A DNA stretch of 64,000 nt from Lactococcus lactis (GCF_029023865.1 NZ_CP118969.1:124001-188000); one strand, 5' to 3'. Positions 27,270 to 36,070 are shown, counted from the stretch's first letter. Made by a program: numbers and translations. Notes: generated by a model not told the origin, from the sequence alone.

Positions 27270-27275
27270 TATAAT
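27270..27275 (+). promoter_or_regulatory. Extended -10 of the DUF975 gene
   Basis: TGGTATAAT gives an extended -10 with TATAAT at 27270-27275; the -35 (TTAGAG at 27247) is weak. The SD GGGAGG lies before the ATG at 27317. Confidence 0.55.
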
Positions 27276-27316
27276 TAAGTAAATATAATGTAAGACAAAT
27301 TATTGGGAGGTATTTT

Positions 27317-28009
27317 ATGTCAAGATGGGAATTGAAAAATCAAGCCAAAGGAGCTTTAAAAGATAATTTTGGTTCAAAAATGTTACTCTTTATTATTCCA
27401 ATTATTGCGGGGATCTTAGGTGGAGGAAATGGTGTAAAGCAGTCCATGGACTACAATACTTCTAATTTTGATAGTATTCCAGGTAGTGTTTGGATGGTGA
27501 TTAGCTTTGCGACTTTGCTTATTGCTATTTTAATGATTGTTGTAGCCTTGTTTGTTTCAGTTGTAACAGTTGGGGCAATTTTTAACTATATCAAAATTTT
27601 CCGTGGTGAACGAAATAATCCACAATTTAAAAATGTTTTTGGGCCTTTCTATGATGGTTCAGCTGGCAAAATTATTCTTTTAAGTATTGTCAAAGGGGTG
27701 ATTTTTGTTGCCTTGATGTTTATCCCAGTGATTGGTTGGGCATTTGCAATTTATTTGGGACTTGGTTGGTCACAAGCAACTTATGTTTTGTTTGATCAGT
27801 TAGAAGAAGGACGTTACAGCGGTGTTATGGGCGTTCTTAGCGAATCAGCAACAATGATGAAAGGTTTGCGTGGAAATTACTTCATTTTCAAATTGAGTTT
27901 CTTCTGGTGGTATGTTCTTTATGGTATCTCAGGTGGTTTAGCAGGATTCTGGACTACTCCTTACCTCAACATGGCTTCAATTGCTTATTACGAAAATATT
28001 GGTAAATAA
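27317..28009 (+). CDS. DUF975 family membrane protein
   Basis: A 230-residue membrane protein with about five or six hydrophobic segments. The N-terminal WELKNQAKGALKDNFG is the DUF975 signature, a cytoplasmic amphipathic helix before the first membrane span. The segment YIKIFRGERNNPQFKNVFGPF is another typical block. The family has no proven function; it is widespread in Firmicutes. The gene is monocistronic, with an extended -10 promoter and a terminator that contains the TTACTGACAG word. Confidence 0.8.
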   Translation: MSRWELKNQAKGALKDNFGSKMLLFIIPIIAGILGGGNGVKQSMDYNTSNFDSIPGSVWMVISFATLLIAILMIVVALFVSVVTVGAIFNYIKIFRGERNNPQFKNVFGPFYDGSAGKIILLSIVKGVIFVALMFIPVIGWAFAIYLGLGWSQATYVLFDQLEEGRYSGVMGVLSESATMMKGLRGNYFIFKLSFFWWYVLYGISGGLAGFWTTPYLNMASIAYYENIGK

Positions 28010-28010
28010 T

Positions 28011-28056
28011 AAAAAAGCTGTCAAAGTTACTGACAGCTTTTTTTATTTACTGACAG
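28011..28056 (+). terminator. Terminator with two TTACTGACAG words
   Basis: AAAAAAGCTGTCA (28011-28023) pairs with TGACAGCTTTTTT. The right arm overlaps TTACTGACAG (28027-28036), and a second copy follows at 28047-28056. Confidence 0.8.
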
Positions 28057-28069
28057 AACAATCAGTAGC

Positions 28070-29251
28070 TTAATTTTCACGTTTAGCATGACGTCCATGA
28101 ACGAAATGGTAAATGACAGCAATTAGAAGTGCAAGAATTGCTGAGGCAAAATAGAGATTACGATAGCCTAATAGAGGCATAAACATTCCTAAAATAAAGG
28201 GTCCAAAACCGACACCCATATCCATAAAGCCAAAGAAAGTAGAAGTTGTGATTCCTAAACGATGAGCTTCTGAATTACGGATGGCAATTGCTTGTCCAAA
28301 AGGCGAAAATGAGCCGTAGCCTAAACCGATAAATATAGCAGCAAGGAGCAACATCCAACCAGAATGAGCAAAACCAATCAGTAAAAGGCCAAGTGCAAAG
28401 AAGAGGTAGGTCGGATACATTACAAAGTTATCACCAAAGCCGTCAAAGACACGACCAGTAATTGGACGAGAAAGAAGGACAGTAATGGCATAAACTAAGA
28501 AGAAAAATGAGGCAGCCTCTGAAAGGTGAATATTACGAGCGTAAGCATCCATAAATGACAGAATACTTGAGTATGAAATACCTATGAGAAAGGCAATTAA
28601 TGAAATTGGTAAAGCTTCTTTTTCAAAGTAATTTGACCAAGCGAATTTTTTATGCACTTTATTATCGACAGAATTAGAGCTGTCAGTAGTTTTTTCAACA
28701 TGTATGAAGAAAATTCCGACTAAGGCAATAAATAAAAGTAAGGCAGAAAGCCAAATTAATGAATAAAAACCTGATGTCCGGTAAAGAAACATTGATAAAA
28801 AGGGACCAACTGCTGACGATAATGTGACAGAAAGCGCATAATAACCAATTCCTTCACCACGTCTTGAAGAAGGAACAATGGCACCAGCCAAAGTTCCAGA
28901 AGCTGTTGCAGCAATACCGAATCCAAGTCCATGTACAAGACGTAAAATTAATAGTAGAACGACACTATGCACAAAGAAATAAGCAAAGGTAAGCAAGAAA
29001 TAAATAAGTGTTCCTATGTACAAAAGTTTTTTTGCACCAAGGCGTTTCATATTATTTCCAGCCCAAAGTCGAGCAATAAATCCGCCGACAATAAAAATTC
29101 CAGATAAAATACCAGCGATACTAGCAGAAGCGTGATAACGTTCCATAGCCATTGTACCAATAACAACAGTAGGGAGATAAAAAACAAGATAAAAAATAAA
29201 ATTAAGTAACATATTAACAACGAAAGTTGTTGTCCAAAGTTTTTCTTTCAT
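28070..29251 (-). CDS. MFS transporter
   Basis: A 393-residue 12-segment major facilitator protein. The cytoplasmic loop ARLWAGNNMKRLGAKKLL and the later GRVFDGFGDNFVM are variants of the MFS G-x-x-x-D-R-x-G loop. The fourth and fifth segments (RLVHGLGFGIAATASGTLAG) resemble drug/arabinose-type MFS permeases of Firmicutes (YfmO/YwoG-like by eye). No regulator is adjacent, so the substrate is unknown. The SD GAAAGGA precedes the ATG. A CTGTCAGTAG word lies in the reading frame at 28681. Confidence 0.85.
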   Translation of the reverse strand: MKEKLWTTTFVVNMLLNFIFYLVFYLPTVVIGTMAMERYHASASIAGILSGIFIVGGFIARLWAGNNMKRLGAKKLLYIGTLIYFLLTFAYFFVHSVVLLLILRLVHGLGFGIAATASGTLAGAIVPSSRRGEGIGYYALSVTLSSAVGPFLSMFLYRTSGFYSLIWLSALLLFIALVGIFFIHVEKTTDSSNSVDNKVHKKFAWSNYFEKEALPISLIAFLIGISYSSILSFMDAYARNIHLSEAASFFFLVYAITVLLSRPITGRVFDGFGDNFVMYPTYLFFALGLLLIGFAHSGWMLLLAAIFIGLGYGSFSPFGQAIAIRNSEAHRLGITTSTFFGFMDMGVGFGPFILGMFMPLLGYRNLYFASAILALLIAVIYHFVHGRHAKREN

Positions 29252-29310
29252 AAAGTTCCTTTCTTTGAGAAAAATTTATGAATGCGTAAACATCCGCCTA
29301 AAAAACAGAT

Positions 29311-29339
29311 AAAACTCCCGCTTTTTAGACGAGAGTTTT
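29311..29339 (-). terminator. Terminator of the CoA-binding protein gene
   Basis: A 10-bp hairpin (29311-29320 with 29330-29339, one wobble), followed on the minus strand by an interrupted T tract. Confidence 0.55.
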
Positions 29340-29431
29340 GTGTTTGCGTAATTCAACTTTATTATTGTATCAAAAAAAATCGATAAAATGTTGCCGGGGA
29401 AACGTAATAGTCTATAAAATAACTTTTGTAG

Positions 29432-29869
29432 TCATTTTTTCCCTAAGCCTGAATAGGCATATTCAATTTTAATACAGTGATTCATCACAATTTTATTTCT
29501 TCCTGCTTCTCGAAGAATTTGTTCAGCTTCTTGAGATTGTAAGCCCAATTGCGCCCAGAAAATATCGGCGTCAGTTTCAATGAAGTCACGAGCAACATCC
29601 GCCAAAAACTCACTTCGACGAAAGATATCAACGATATCAATGTGAAAAGGAACTTCTTTGATAGAAGGGTAGACTTTTTCACCTAGTAATTCACGGCCAG
29701 CAAGTCTTGGATTGACTGGAATAACATGGTAGCCATTTTGTTGTAATCCTTGAGCAATTAAAAAAGATGAACGGTCTGTTTTATCGCTAATCCCAACGAC
29801 AGCGATGGTTTTTGCATTTTTGAGATAATCAAACATTACCTCTTGTTCTGGATTTTCAAATTCGTACAT
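29432..29869 (-). CDS. CoA-binding domain protein, YccU-like
   Basis: A 145-residue Rossmann-fold protein of the CoA-binding (succinyl-CoA-synthetase-like) family. The glycine-rich beta-alpha-beta unit is TIAVVGISDKTDRSS, and the second conserved block is IPVNPRLAGRELLGEKVYPS. The C-terminal MNHCIKIEY carries a conserved Cys. I start at the ATG at 29869 because GGAGGA lies just before it; the longer frame would include that SD. The physiological role of this small family is not established. The gene appears monocistronic. Confidence 0.85.
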   Translation of the reverse strand: MYEFENPEQEVMFDYLKNAKTIAVVGISDKTDRSSFLIAQGLQQNGYHVIPVNPRLAGRELLGEKVYPSIKEVPFHIDIVDIFRRSEFLADVARDFIETDADIFWAQLGLQSQEAEQILREAGRNKIVMNHCIKIEYAYSGLGKK

Positions 29870-29991
29870 TAGATTTCCTCCTCCTGCTTTGTTTTTATTA
29901 TACAATATTAAGGGAAGTGGTGTGGTTTAAAAGCTTCTTTAAAATGATTATAAAAGTTTTTCAGAATTGTAAAATCCTTGAAATTTTTTGC

Positions 29992-30003
29992 TATAATTAA
30001 GCT
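29992..30003 (+). promoter_or_regulatory. Extended -10 that predicts a leaderless nuclease mRNA
   Basis: TGCTATAAT (TATAAT 29992-29997) ends 6 nt before the ATG at 30004, with no room for an SD. Confidence 0.6.
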
Positions 30004-30795
30004 ATGAATAAGAAACAAATAAAAACACTAACAAGCGTCATTGTAGTCATTATTGCACTGGCTGTAGGATATTTTGGTTCGGGACGTCTGCATTTGGGAC
30101 AAGGAAATAATTCGGCTACTGATAATAGTAGTCAAGTTTCCACAAAATCACTGGCAAGTTCGGTTAAACAAGCTCCTTTAACTTTTAAAAATCAAAGACA
30201 AATGGTCATGGCCAATACTGATGCTTTAGGTCGTGCGGTTGATTCACATATTCAATTGAAAGATTCTCAAGAACCTAAAGTCAAACGTGAACCCTTGACC
30301 TATAATCCGGTTGGTTGGCATAATTATAATTTTTATTATAAAAAATCAGATGGTTCGATTGGTAAAATGTGGCTAATAGCTCGTGGCCATTTGGTGGGTT
30401 ATCAATTTTCAGGTCTAAATAATGAAGCAAGAAATTTAGTGCCAGAAACGGCTTGGTTCAATGGTGGAAATTTCACTGGAACGAACGATGGAAATACAGC
30501 CAGCATGCTTTATTACGAAAATCGTTTGGACAGTTGGCTTGCAAATCATCCCAATTATTATTTAGATTACCAAGTGACCCCTCTCTACGAAGGAAATGAA
30601 CTTTTGCCTCGACAAATTCGTTTGGCTTATGTTGGAATTGATAAAAATGGTCAAACCTTGTCTATCAAACTCGGTGGTGGTCGTGAAAAGTCAGGAAATG
30701 GTGGAGCAACTGTCGTTGTTCTTGACAATGTCGCTCCAAATGCAAAAATTAATTATGCTGACGGGACCGCAGTTAACACAGTCAGCCCTAAATAG
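30004..30795 (+). CDS. Membrane-anchored DNA/RNA non-specific endonuclease, EndA-like
   Basis: A 263-residue nuclease of the beta-beta-alpha-metal family. Residues 7-27 are a single N-terminal membrane anchor, so the catalytic part faces outside. The active-site motif is ARGHLVGYQFSG; RGH (127-129) supplies the catalytic His, but the usual DRGH Asp is Ala here. Asn residues in NFTGTNDGNTASMLYYENRL fit the metal-binding block. In pneumococcus EndA degrades one DNA strand during uptake, and related enzymes digest extracellular traps. No competence gene is beside it. The mRNA is likely leaderless. Confidence 0.88.
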   Translation: MNKKQIKTLTSVIVVIIALAVGYFGSGRLHLGQGNNSATDNSSQVSTKSLASSVKQAPLTFKNQRQMVMANTDALGRAVDSHIQLKDSQEPKVKREPLTYNPVGWHNYNFYYKKSDGSIGKMWLIARGHLVGYQFSGLNNEARNLVPETAWFNGGNFTGTNDGNTASMLYYENRLDSWLANHPNYYLDYQVTPLYEGNELLPRQIRLAYVGIDKNGQTLSIKLGGGREKSGNGGATVVVLDNVAPNAKINYADGTAVNTVSPK

Positions 30796-30840
30796 TTACT
30801 GACAGACTGTTCTGTCAGTAAAATAAAGCTCTGTCAGTAA
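30796..30840 (+). repeat. Cluster of three CTGTCAGTAA words after the nuclease gene
   Basis: TTACTGACAG (30796-30805) and CTGTCAGTAA (30812-30821) form a hairpin, and a third copy lies at 30831-30840. The pair may end the nuclease transcript, although it lacks a good T tract. Confidence 0.75.
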
Positions 30841-30856
30841 AAAAATGCTTGAAAAA

Positions 30857-30900
30857 TCAGTCAAAAGACTGAGAATTCGGGCTTTTTTTCTTGCTATAAT
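30857..30900 (+). promoter_or_regulatory. CesR-type box and extended -10 promoter of the small membrane genes
   Basis: TCAGTCAAAAGACTGA (30857-30872) matches the lactococcal CesR consensus TCAGHCTnnAGDCTGA at all but one position, as I recall that consensus. TGCTATAAT (TATAAT 30895-30900) lies 22 bases downstream. This suggests control by the CesSR (LiaRS-type) envelope-stress system. Confidence 0.65.
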
Positions 30901-30959
30901 TAATATATAAATATAAATTCATGAGTGATTAGAATTTGTTAATTATCGGAGGAAAGAGA

Positions 30960-31169
30960 ATGTTTTTACTACTTATACTATTTTTAGCTATGTTACTTTT
31001 TATAAAAGGATTCTTTAAAATTGTTTTACCTGCTTTGATTATATTAATGATTTTGAAATTTTTGTTCGGTAGTTTAATGCTCTTACTTAGTCCGCATTTT
31101 TGGGGGACTTTGCTCGTAATTAGCATTATTGTATGGCTTGTGAGAGCCAGTCGTAGTCGTTACTACTAA
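30960..31169 (+). CDS. Small membrane protein, probable envelope-stress response
   Basis: A 69-residue protein with two hydrophobic segments and a basic C-terminus (RASRSRYY). I start at ATG 30960, which follows CGGAGGAAAG. The segment SPHFWG between the spans is shared with the next gene (NPHFWL), so the two are tandem paralogues. Both stand behind a CesR-type box. In MG1363-type strains small membrane genes near codY belong to the CesSR regulon, and I think these are the same genes, but that is from memory. In LiaRS-type systems small membrane proteins of this kind are strongly induced by cell-wall antibiotics. Molecular function is unknown. Confidence 0.65.
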   Translation: MFLLLILFLAMLLFIKGFFKIVLPALIILMILKFLFGSLMLLLSPHFWGTLLVISIIVWLVRASRSRYY

Positions 31170-31180
31170 AAGGAGAAAAA

Positions 31181-31420
31181 ATGTTTGTAGGATTTTTATC
31201 AGGTTTGATTGTAATGGGGGCTTTGCTTTCAATTTTGTTAGTGCTTTTGGGAGTGATGGCATTGAGAGTATTTGTACGCTATATCTTGCCCATTTTACTT
31301 ATTTTACTGATTGTTCGTTTGATTATTTCAGGGATTGTACTTTTGTTTAACCCGCACTTTTGGTTATTCATTGCTGTTGTCGCTTTGGTCCTTTGGATTC
31401 TTGGTAAAATTAGGAATTAA
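31181..31420 (+). CDS. Small membrane protein, paralogue of the upstream gene
   Basis: A 79-residue protein with three hydrophobic stretches. Its second half (ILPILLILLIVRLIISGIVL, NPHFWLFIAVVALVLWILGK) aligns by eye with the 69-aa protein 11 nt upstream, so the pair probably arose by tandem duplication. The SD AAAGGAG precedes the ATG. It is in the same operon behind the CesR-type box and ends at a terminator built from a TTACTGAC/GTCAGTAA stem. Function is unknown; envelope-stress association is an inference. Confidence 0.65.
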   Translation: MFVGFLSGLIVMGALLSILLVLLGVMALRVFVRYILPILLILLIVRLIISGIVLLFNPHFWLFIAVVALVLWILGKIRN

Positions 31421-31448
31421 GTAGTTTATAAATAATATTAACTTATAG

Positions 31449-31479
31449 AAATTACTGACCTTTTTGTCAGTAATTTTTT
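31449..31479 (+). terminator. Terminator of the small membrane operon
   Basis: AAATTACTGAC (31449-31459) pairs with GTCAGTAATTT, then T residues. Confidence 0.8.
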
Positions 31480-31510
31480 GCTTATAATTTTATAATCATT
31501 TTTAACTTTA

Positions 31511-31539
31511 TTGAGTGTTTTCCAAAAATTTGGTATAAT
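31511..31539 (+). promoter_or_regulatory. Promoter of the GT-C-like gene
   Basis: TTGAGT (31511-31516), 17 bases, then TGGTATAAT with TATAAT at 31534-31539. Confidence 0.65.
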
Positions 31540-31616
31540 TTTTTTACAACTGTGTATTTGAAACAAGCATTTTGTTTATAAAAAAGATTTCCGCTAAGGA
31601 AACATCGGAGGACGTC

Positions 31617-33200
31617 ATGTCAAATGAATACAGATCCCGCTCGTCACGTCGTGAGCGGAGAAGCTCTCGTTGGGCAAATAAAGATTCTGATGTCGTGGAA
31701 GCGGCAGCGAATCAAGCAATCAGGCATTTAGAAGAAGAACCAGAAGGTCAAAACGTCGAACGAACTTCAAGACAAAAATTGACACATGAAAAAACACTCA
31801 GAATTCCTTTAGCAGTCTATGGATTACTTACGGGTCTGTCAGTGCTTTTAGCATTAACTTTTTATGCATTTCCTTTGTGGAAACCAGTAGCCACAGCCAG
31901 CCAATCACAAAACCTTTATTCAGGATTTGCGATGCATCATGGTTTAGTTCCTTTTAATGATTTTTATGGGACAGGTGGTACGGTTTTTTATCTCATTAAT
32001 TGGTTAGGGAATATTGGTGGGACGACTTGGCTTTTATGGCTTTTTGAAATTATTGCTTTACTAATCAGTGGAATTTTAGTTTACCGCTTAGTGGGTCAAC
32101 AAACGAAAAATCAAACGGCATCACTAACTGTATCGGTTTTTACCTTAGTTATTATTGCAGGTTTGGCAAGAGGAGGAGATAGTCCAACGCTCTTTGCTCT
32201 TCCTTTTGCCTTATGGGCAGCACGATTTTTGAGTTCTTATTTCCAAGATAGTTCTACAGATAGGGGATTTATTCGATTTGGAATGGCAGCTGCCTTTGCC
32301 TTAGTCATTTCTCCTATCATGTCAGTTTTCTTTATTTTATCTGCTATCGCTCTCATTATTCATAATGTGGGTAGCCGTAAAATTGGACGTGGTTTTTACC
32401 AAATGCTGGCAACAATTTTGGGAGTTCTATTAGTAGGTTACTCAGTCGCTTATTATTCTCTTGAAGAACAAACAATCTATACTTCTATTGAACAATCTAT
32501 TTTAATTCCCTTTACACATTTTGGTCCAAGTGGTGATTTATTATTAACTCTTGCTAAAGCCTTAGTTCTCACTCTTATTTTTGGAATTGTTGCAGGTTTC
32601 GTCCAAGGAATTGTGCAACTCAAAAAGGGTGGACCAGCCAGAGTTTGGTACGTCATGATGCTTATTGGAATTGTTGGATTGACAACAATGATTGTTTTTG
32701 CTCAGACTTTTGATAGTTCTAATCTTTTGGCTGTCCTGCCATTTACAATAGTTTTTGCAGGTCTTGGGTTGACAGATAGCGATCAAATTTTGTTGAAATA
32801 TCTGCAAAATCGTTTATTTGCTCCGATTTTGGCAATACTTTTTGTCATTTTTACACCAATTAGTTATCATTTCATGAACCGAACAATTGCTTCAGAAGAG
32901 CAAAGTGTGGCACAATATATTAAGGCAAATGCCACAGGTTCTGACCGAGTTTATGTTGTCGCTGATGGTAAAAATATTAACAATTTGACCAAAACAATTT
33001 CAACTTTAGATAATGTTCCAGCAAATTATCCAATTAAATTTACCCAAAGTTATGATTTGAAAGTGGGTAAATTATCAGATAAATTCGTTGTTTTACAGGC
33101 CAGTGAGAAAGCTCCGGCTAGTTTGAAAAAAGTTTTAGATAAAGACTATAAAGTGACTAACTATGCTGGAAAATATTTCCAAGTCTATAAAAAGAAATAA
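31617..33200 (+). CDS. Polytopic membrane protein, GT-C-like glycosyltransferase
   Basis: A 527-residue protein with a charged N-terminal tail (EYRSRSSRRERRSSRWANKD) and about ten to twelve membrane spans. The first external loop includes MHHGLVPFNDFYGTGGTVFY, with an Asp in the position used by GT-C enzymes that take sugars from polyprenyl phosphate. The C-terminal 100 residues form a soluble external domain. I start at ATG 31617 because CGGAGGACG lies before it. It may decorate a wall polymer; the sugar and acceptor are unknown. It is not part of a recognisable polysaccharide cluster, and the aminotransferase follows 68 nt later. Confidence 0.6.
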   Translation: MSNEYRSRSSRRERRSSRWANKDSDVVEAAANQAIRHLEEEPEGQNVERTSRQKLTHEKTLRIPLAVYGLLTGLSVLLALTFYAFPLWKPVATASQSQNLYSGFAMHHGLVPFNDFYGTGGTVFYLINWLGNIGGTTWLLWLFEIIALLISGILVYRLVGQQTKNQTASLTVSVFTLVIIAGLARGGDSPTLFALPFALWAARFLSSYFQDSSTDRGFIRFGMAAAFALVISPIMSVFFILSAIALIIHNVGSRKIGRGFYQMLATILGVLLVGYSVAYYSLEEQTIYTSIEQSILIPFTHFGPSGDLLLTLAKALVLTLIFGIVAGFVQGIVQLKKGGPARVWYVMMLIGIVGLTTMIVFAQTFDSSNLLAVLPFTIVFAGLGLTDSDQILLKYLQNRLFAPILAILFVIFTPISYHFMNRTIASEEQSVAQYIKANATGSDRVYVVADGKNINNLTKTISTLDNVPANYPIKFTQSYDLKVGKLSDKFVVLQASEKAPASLKKVLDKDYKVTNYAGKYFQVYKKK

Positions 33201-33268
33201 ACTAGTGTTACCAGAATCTGTTTGTAAGTTTTGAAAATCAAAACTTCATAATATTACGGAGGTCAATA

Positions 33269-34483
33269 ATGAGAAAATTTGAAAAATCGCATAAACTTGA
33301 TAATGTCAGCTATGATATTCGTGGTCCAGTATTGGATGAAGCACAAAGAATGCGAGCCAATGGTGAAAAAATTCTTCGATTGAATACAGGAAATCCAGCT
33401 GAATTTGGCTTTCTTGCTCCTGATGAAGTCATTAGTGACTTGATTCAACATGCTGTGGATAGCGAAGGATATTCAGATTCTAAAGGGATTTTCTCGGCTC
33501 GTAAAGCGATTATGCAATACTGTCAGCTCAAGGGTTTTCCTAATCTTGATATCAATGATATTTTCACAGGTAATGGGGTTTCTGAATTGATTGTTATGGC
33601 CATGCAGGGACTTTTGGACACAGGGGATGAGGTTTTGATTCCTATGCCTGATTATCCACTTTGGACGGCTTCTGTCAGTTTAGCTGGAGGAACAGCTGTT
33701 CATTACCTCTGTGATGAACAGGCTGGTTGGTTCCCCGACATTGATGATATTCGCTCAAAAATCACAAGTAATACAAAAGCCATTGTTTTGATTAATCCTA
33801 ATAATCCAACGGGTGCGCTGTATTCTAAAGATTTATTGCTTGAAATTGTTCAAGTGGCTAGAGAAAATAATTTAATTATTTTCTCTGACGAAATTTATGA
33901 CCGATTGGTTATGGATGGAGCAGTTCATGTTCCGATTGCTAGCTTGGCACCAGATCTTTTTGTGGTCACAATGAATGGACTCTCAAAATCACACCGCATT
34001 GCGGGATTCCGTGTGGGGTGGATGGTTTTGTCAGGTGAAAAATCACATGTCAAGGGTTATATTGAAGGTTTGAATATGCTGGCTTCAATGCGACTTTGTT
34101 CCAATGTTTTAGCTCAATCAGTCGTACAAACTTCACTTGGTGGCACTCAATCGGTTGATAAATTGCTGTTGCCGGGTGGACGAGTTTATGAGCAAAGAGA
34201 ATTCATTTATAAAGCCATCAATGGTATTCCAGGATTATCTGCGGTCAAACCTCAAGCAGCTTTCTATATTTTCCCTAAAATTGACAGAGAAATGTATAAA
34301 ATTGATAATGATGAACAATTTGTCTTGGACTTTTTGAAGCAGGAAAAAATCCTGCTTGTTCATGGTCGAGGATTTAATTGGAAAGAGCCAGACCATTTCC
34401 GAATTGTTTATCTGCCTCGTGTGGACGAATTAGCGGAAATACAAGAAAAAATGGAACGTTTCCTTTGGCAATATCGTAAATAA
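33269..34483 (+). CDS. Class I aminotransferase, AlaA-like
   Basis: A 404-residue PLP-dependent aminotransferase. The Lys that binds PLP is in NGLSKSHRIAGFRVGW, the carboxylate-binding Arg appears in HGRGFNWKEPDHFRIVYLP, and INPNNPTGALY with SDEIYDRL are the cofactor blocks. The overall sequence is closest by eye to alanine-forming AlaA/AlaT (YfbQ) enzymes, which take pyruvate and glutamate. Substrate assignment is less certain than the class. The SD ACGGAGG precedes the ATG. It is upstream of codY with a terminator between, so it has a separate transcript. Confidence 0.88.
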   Translation: MRKFEKSHKLDNVSYDIRGPVLDEAQRMRANGEKILRLNTGNPAEFGFLAPDEVISDLIQHAVDSEGYSDSKGIFSARKAIMQYCQLKGFPNLDINDIFTGNGVSELIVMAMQGLLDTGDEVLIPMPDYPLWTASVSLAGGTAVHYLCDEQAGWFPDIDDIRSKITSNTKAIVLINPNNPTGALYSKDLLLEIVQVARENNLIIFSDEIYDRLVMDGAVHVPIASLAPDLFVVTMNGLSKSHRIAGFRVGWMVLSGEKSHVKGYIEGLNMLASMRLCSNVLAQSVVQTSLGGTQSVDKLLLPGGRVYEQREFIYKAINGIPGLSAVKPQAAFYIFPKIDREMYKIDNDEQFVLDFLKQEKILLVHGRGFNWKEPDHFRIVYLPRVDELAEIQEKMERFLWQYRK

Positions 34484-34488
34484 TAAAT

Positions 34489-34527
34489 AGAAAAAGATGT
34501 ATGAATAATTCGTATATCTTTTTTTGT
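34489..34527 (+). terminator. Aminotransferase terminator
   Basis: AAAAAGATGTATG pairs with CGTATATCTTTTT through wobble pairs, followed by more T residues. Confidence 0.75.
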
Positions 34528-34534
34528 TGAGAGT

Positions 34535-34582
34535 AATTTTCTGACAATTTTTATTGTTTTTCATGCTTTTTTATGTTATACT
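34535..34582 (+). promoter_or_regulatory. codY promoter with CodY box
   Basis: AATTTTCTGACAATT (34535-34549) matches the CodY box AATTTTCWGAAAATT at 14 of 15 positions. It sits just before TTGTTT (34554-34559), which is 17 bases from TATACT (34577-34582, with a TG extension). This predicts CodY autorepression. Confidence 0.8.
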
Positions 34583-34635
34583 GATTATGAAAAATTTTGT
34601 ATAAAAACAAGAATATAAAAAAATAGGAGAACAAA

Positions 34636-35424
34636 GTGGCTACATTACTTGAAAAAACACGTAAAATCACCGCGATTTTGCAAGATGGAGTGACCGATTT
34701 GCAACAAGAGTTGCCATATAACAGTATGACTGAACGCTTGGCAAACGTCATTGATTGCAATGCATGTGTGATTAATACGAAGGGCGAGTTGCTTGGTTAC
34801 TCATTGCCTTATAATACAAACAATGACCGTGTTGACCAATTTTTCTATGATCGTAAATTGCCTGATGAATATGTTCGTGCGGCAGTACGTATCTACGATA
34901 CAATGGCAAACGTTCCTGTTGACCGTCCATTAGCAATCTTCCCAGAAGAAAGCCTTGGCGATTTTCCAAAAGGTGTGACAACTTTAGCACCTATTTATGG
35001 TTCTGGAATGCGTTTGGGAACATTTATCATGTGGCGTGAAGACGGCGAATTCACTGATGATGATTTGGTCTTAGTTGAACTTGCAACAACAGTAATTGGT
35101 GTTCAACTCTCAAATCTTAAACTTGAACAAATGGAAGAAAATATCCGTAAAGACACCATGGCAACTATGGCTGTTAACACGCTTTCATATTCAGAAATGA
35201 AAGCTGTTAAAGCAATCATTGAAGAGCTTGATGGTGAAGAAGGGCATGTTATCGCTTCTGTCATTGCTGACAAGATTGGAATTACACGTTCAGTCATCGT
35301 TAACGCATTGCGTAAACTCGAATCTGCTGGTGTAATTGAATCACGTTCACTTGGTATGAAAGGAACTTATCTTAAAGTTCTTAATACTGGTTTATTTGAT
35401 AAACTTGCAGGACGTAATTTCTAA
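34636..35424 (+). CDS. codY: Global transcription regulator CodY
   Basis: A 262-residue dimeric repressor that senses branched-chain amino acids (and GTP in some species) and controls nitrogen metabolism and peptide uptake. Residues 1-155 form the GAF ligand domain ([20 protein letters not shown] region), followed by a linker helix. The winged helix-turn-helix is [20 protein letters not shown], then [18 protein letters not shown]. The length is as expected for the family. The start is GTG 34636 after TAGGAGA. The promoter carries a CodY box. A tandem array of terminator-like hairpins follows the gene. Confidence 0.97.
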   Translation: MATLLEKTRKITAILQDGVTDLQQELPYNSMTERLANVIDCNACVINTKGELLGYSLPYNTNNDRVDQFFYDRKLPDEYVRAAVRIYDTMANVPVDRPLAIFPEESLGDFPKGVTTLAPIYGSGMRLGTFIMWREDGEFTDDDLVLVELATTVIGVQLSNLKLEQMEENIRKDTMATMAVNTLSYSEMKAVKAIIEELDGEEGHVIASVIADKIGITRSVIVNALRKLESAGVIESRSLGMKGTYLKVLNTGLFDKLAGRNF

Positions 35425-35430
35425 AAGCCA

Positions 35431-35706
35431 GGGTCTTAGCGCTTTAACGCTTAGACTTCGGCTTCACAAAAAGCTCCTATCGCAGATGGGAGCTTTTCGT
35501 GCTTTATAAGAGTTTCAAACAAATTTTTATTAGTTTAGAATGTGAAAATTACCAGCGAAGCCATGTAAGGGTCTTAGCGCTTTAACGCTTAGACTTCGGC
35601 TTCACAAAAAGCTCCTATCGCAGATGGGAGCTTTTCGTGCTTTATAAGAATTTCAAACAAATTTTTATTAGTTTAGAACGTTAAAATTACCAGCGAAGCC
35701 GAAGTC
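35431..35706 (+). repeat. 138-bp tandem duplication after codY
   Basis: The block at 35431-35568 is repeated at 35569-35706 with only a few changes. Each copy holds an AGCG/CGCT mini-hairpin and a strong stem AAAAAGCTCC/GGGAGCTTTT (35468-35497 and 35606-35635). A third, diverged hairpin (CAAACAGCTCC/GGGAGTTGTTTG) lies at 35794-35826. Confidence 0.9.
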
Positions 35707-36070
35707 TTTTAATCAAAATCCTATCAGGTTAGGTCAGAAGGTTGAACTTGCTGACAGAAGCCACATACATGGTTAGAGTACTATTTAGTTTCACAAACAG
35801 CTCCTATCTCAGATGGGAGTTGTTTGTGTCTTATAAAGATTATCGATTATCGATTTATAATTACTGACGAAATTATCTGTCAGCAATTTTTAAAATTGTA
35901 TCAGAGATAAATTTTTCTGTCAGTAATTTTGCTTTCTATTTTTACTGACAAAAAGTTCTGTCAGTAAAAAAATGACTGATAAATGGTTTAAAATCACTGA
36001 CAGACTGTTAAAATGCCGATTTTTTGTTATAATTAACAAGAATAAACTCTAAAAAATGGAGATTGAAAAT
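35707..36070 (+). promoter_or_regulatory. gat operon leader region rich in CTGTCAGTAA words
   Basis: No gene. Perfect CTGTCAGTAA copies at 35917-35926 and 35958-35967 are joined by imperfect ones near 35871, 35876, 35946 and 35997. TGTTATAAT (TATAAT 36028-36033) is the extended -10 for gatC. No T-box motif was seen. Confidence 0.6.

Noticed and set aside
35707-36070. T-box riboswitch before gatC
   Set aside because: No T-box motif or specifier stem was seen, only repeats of the dispersed word.
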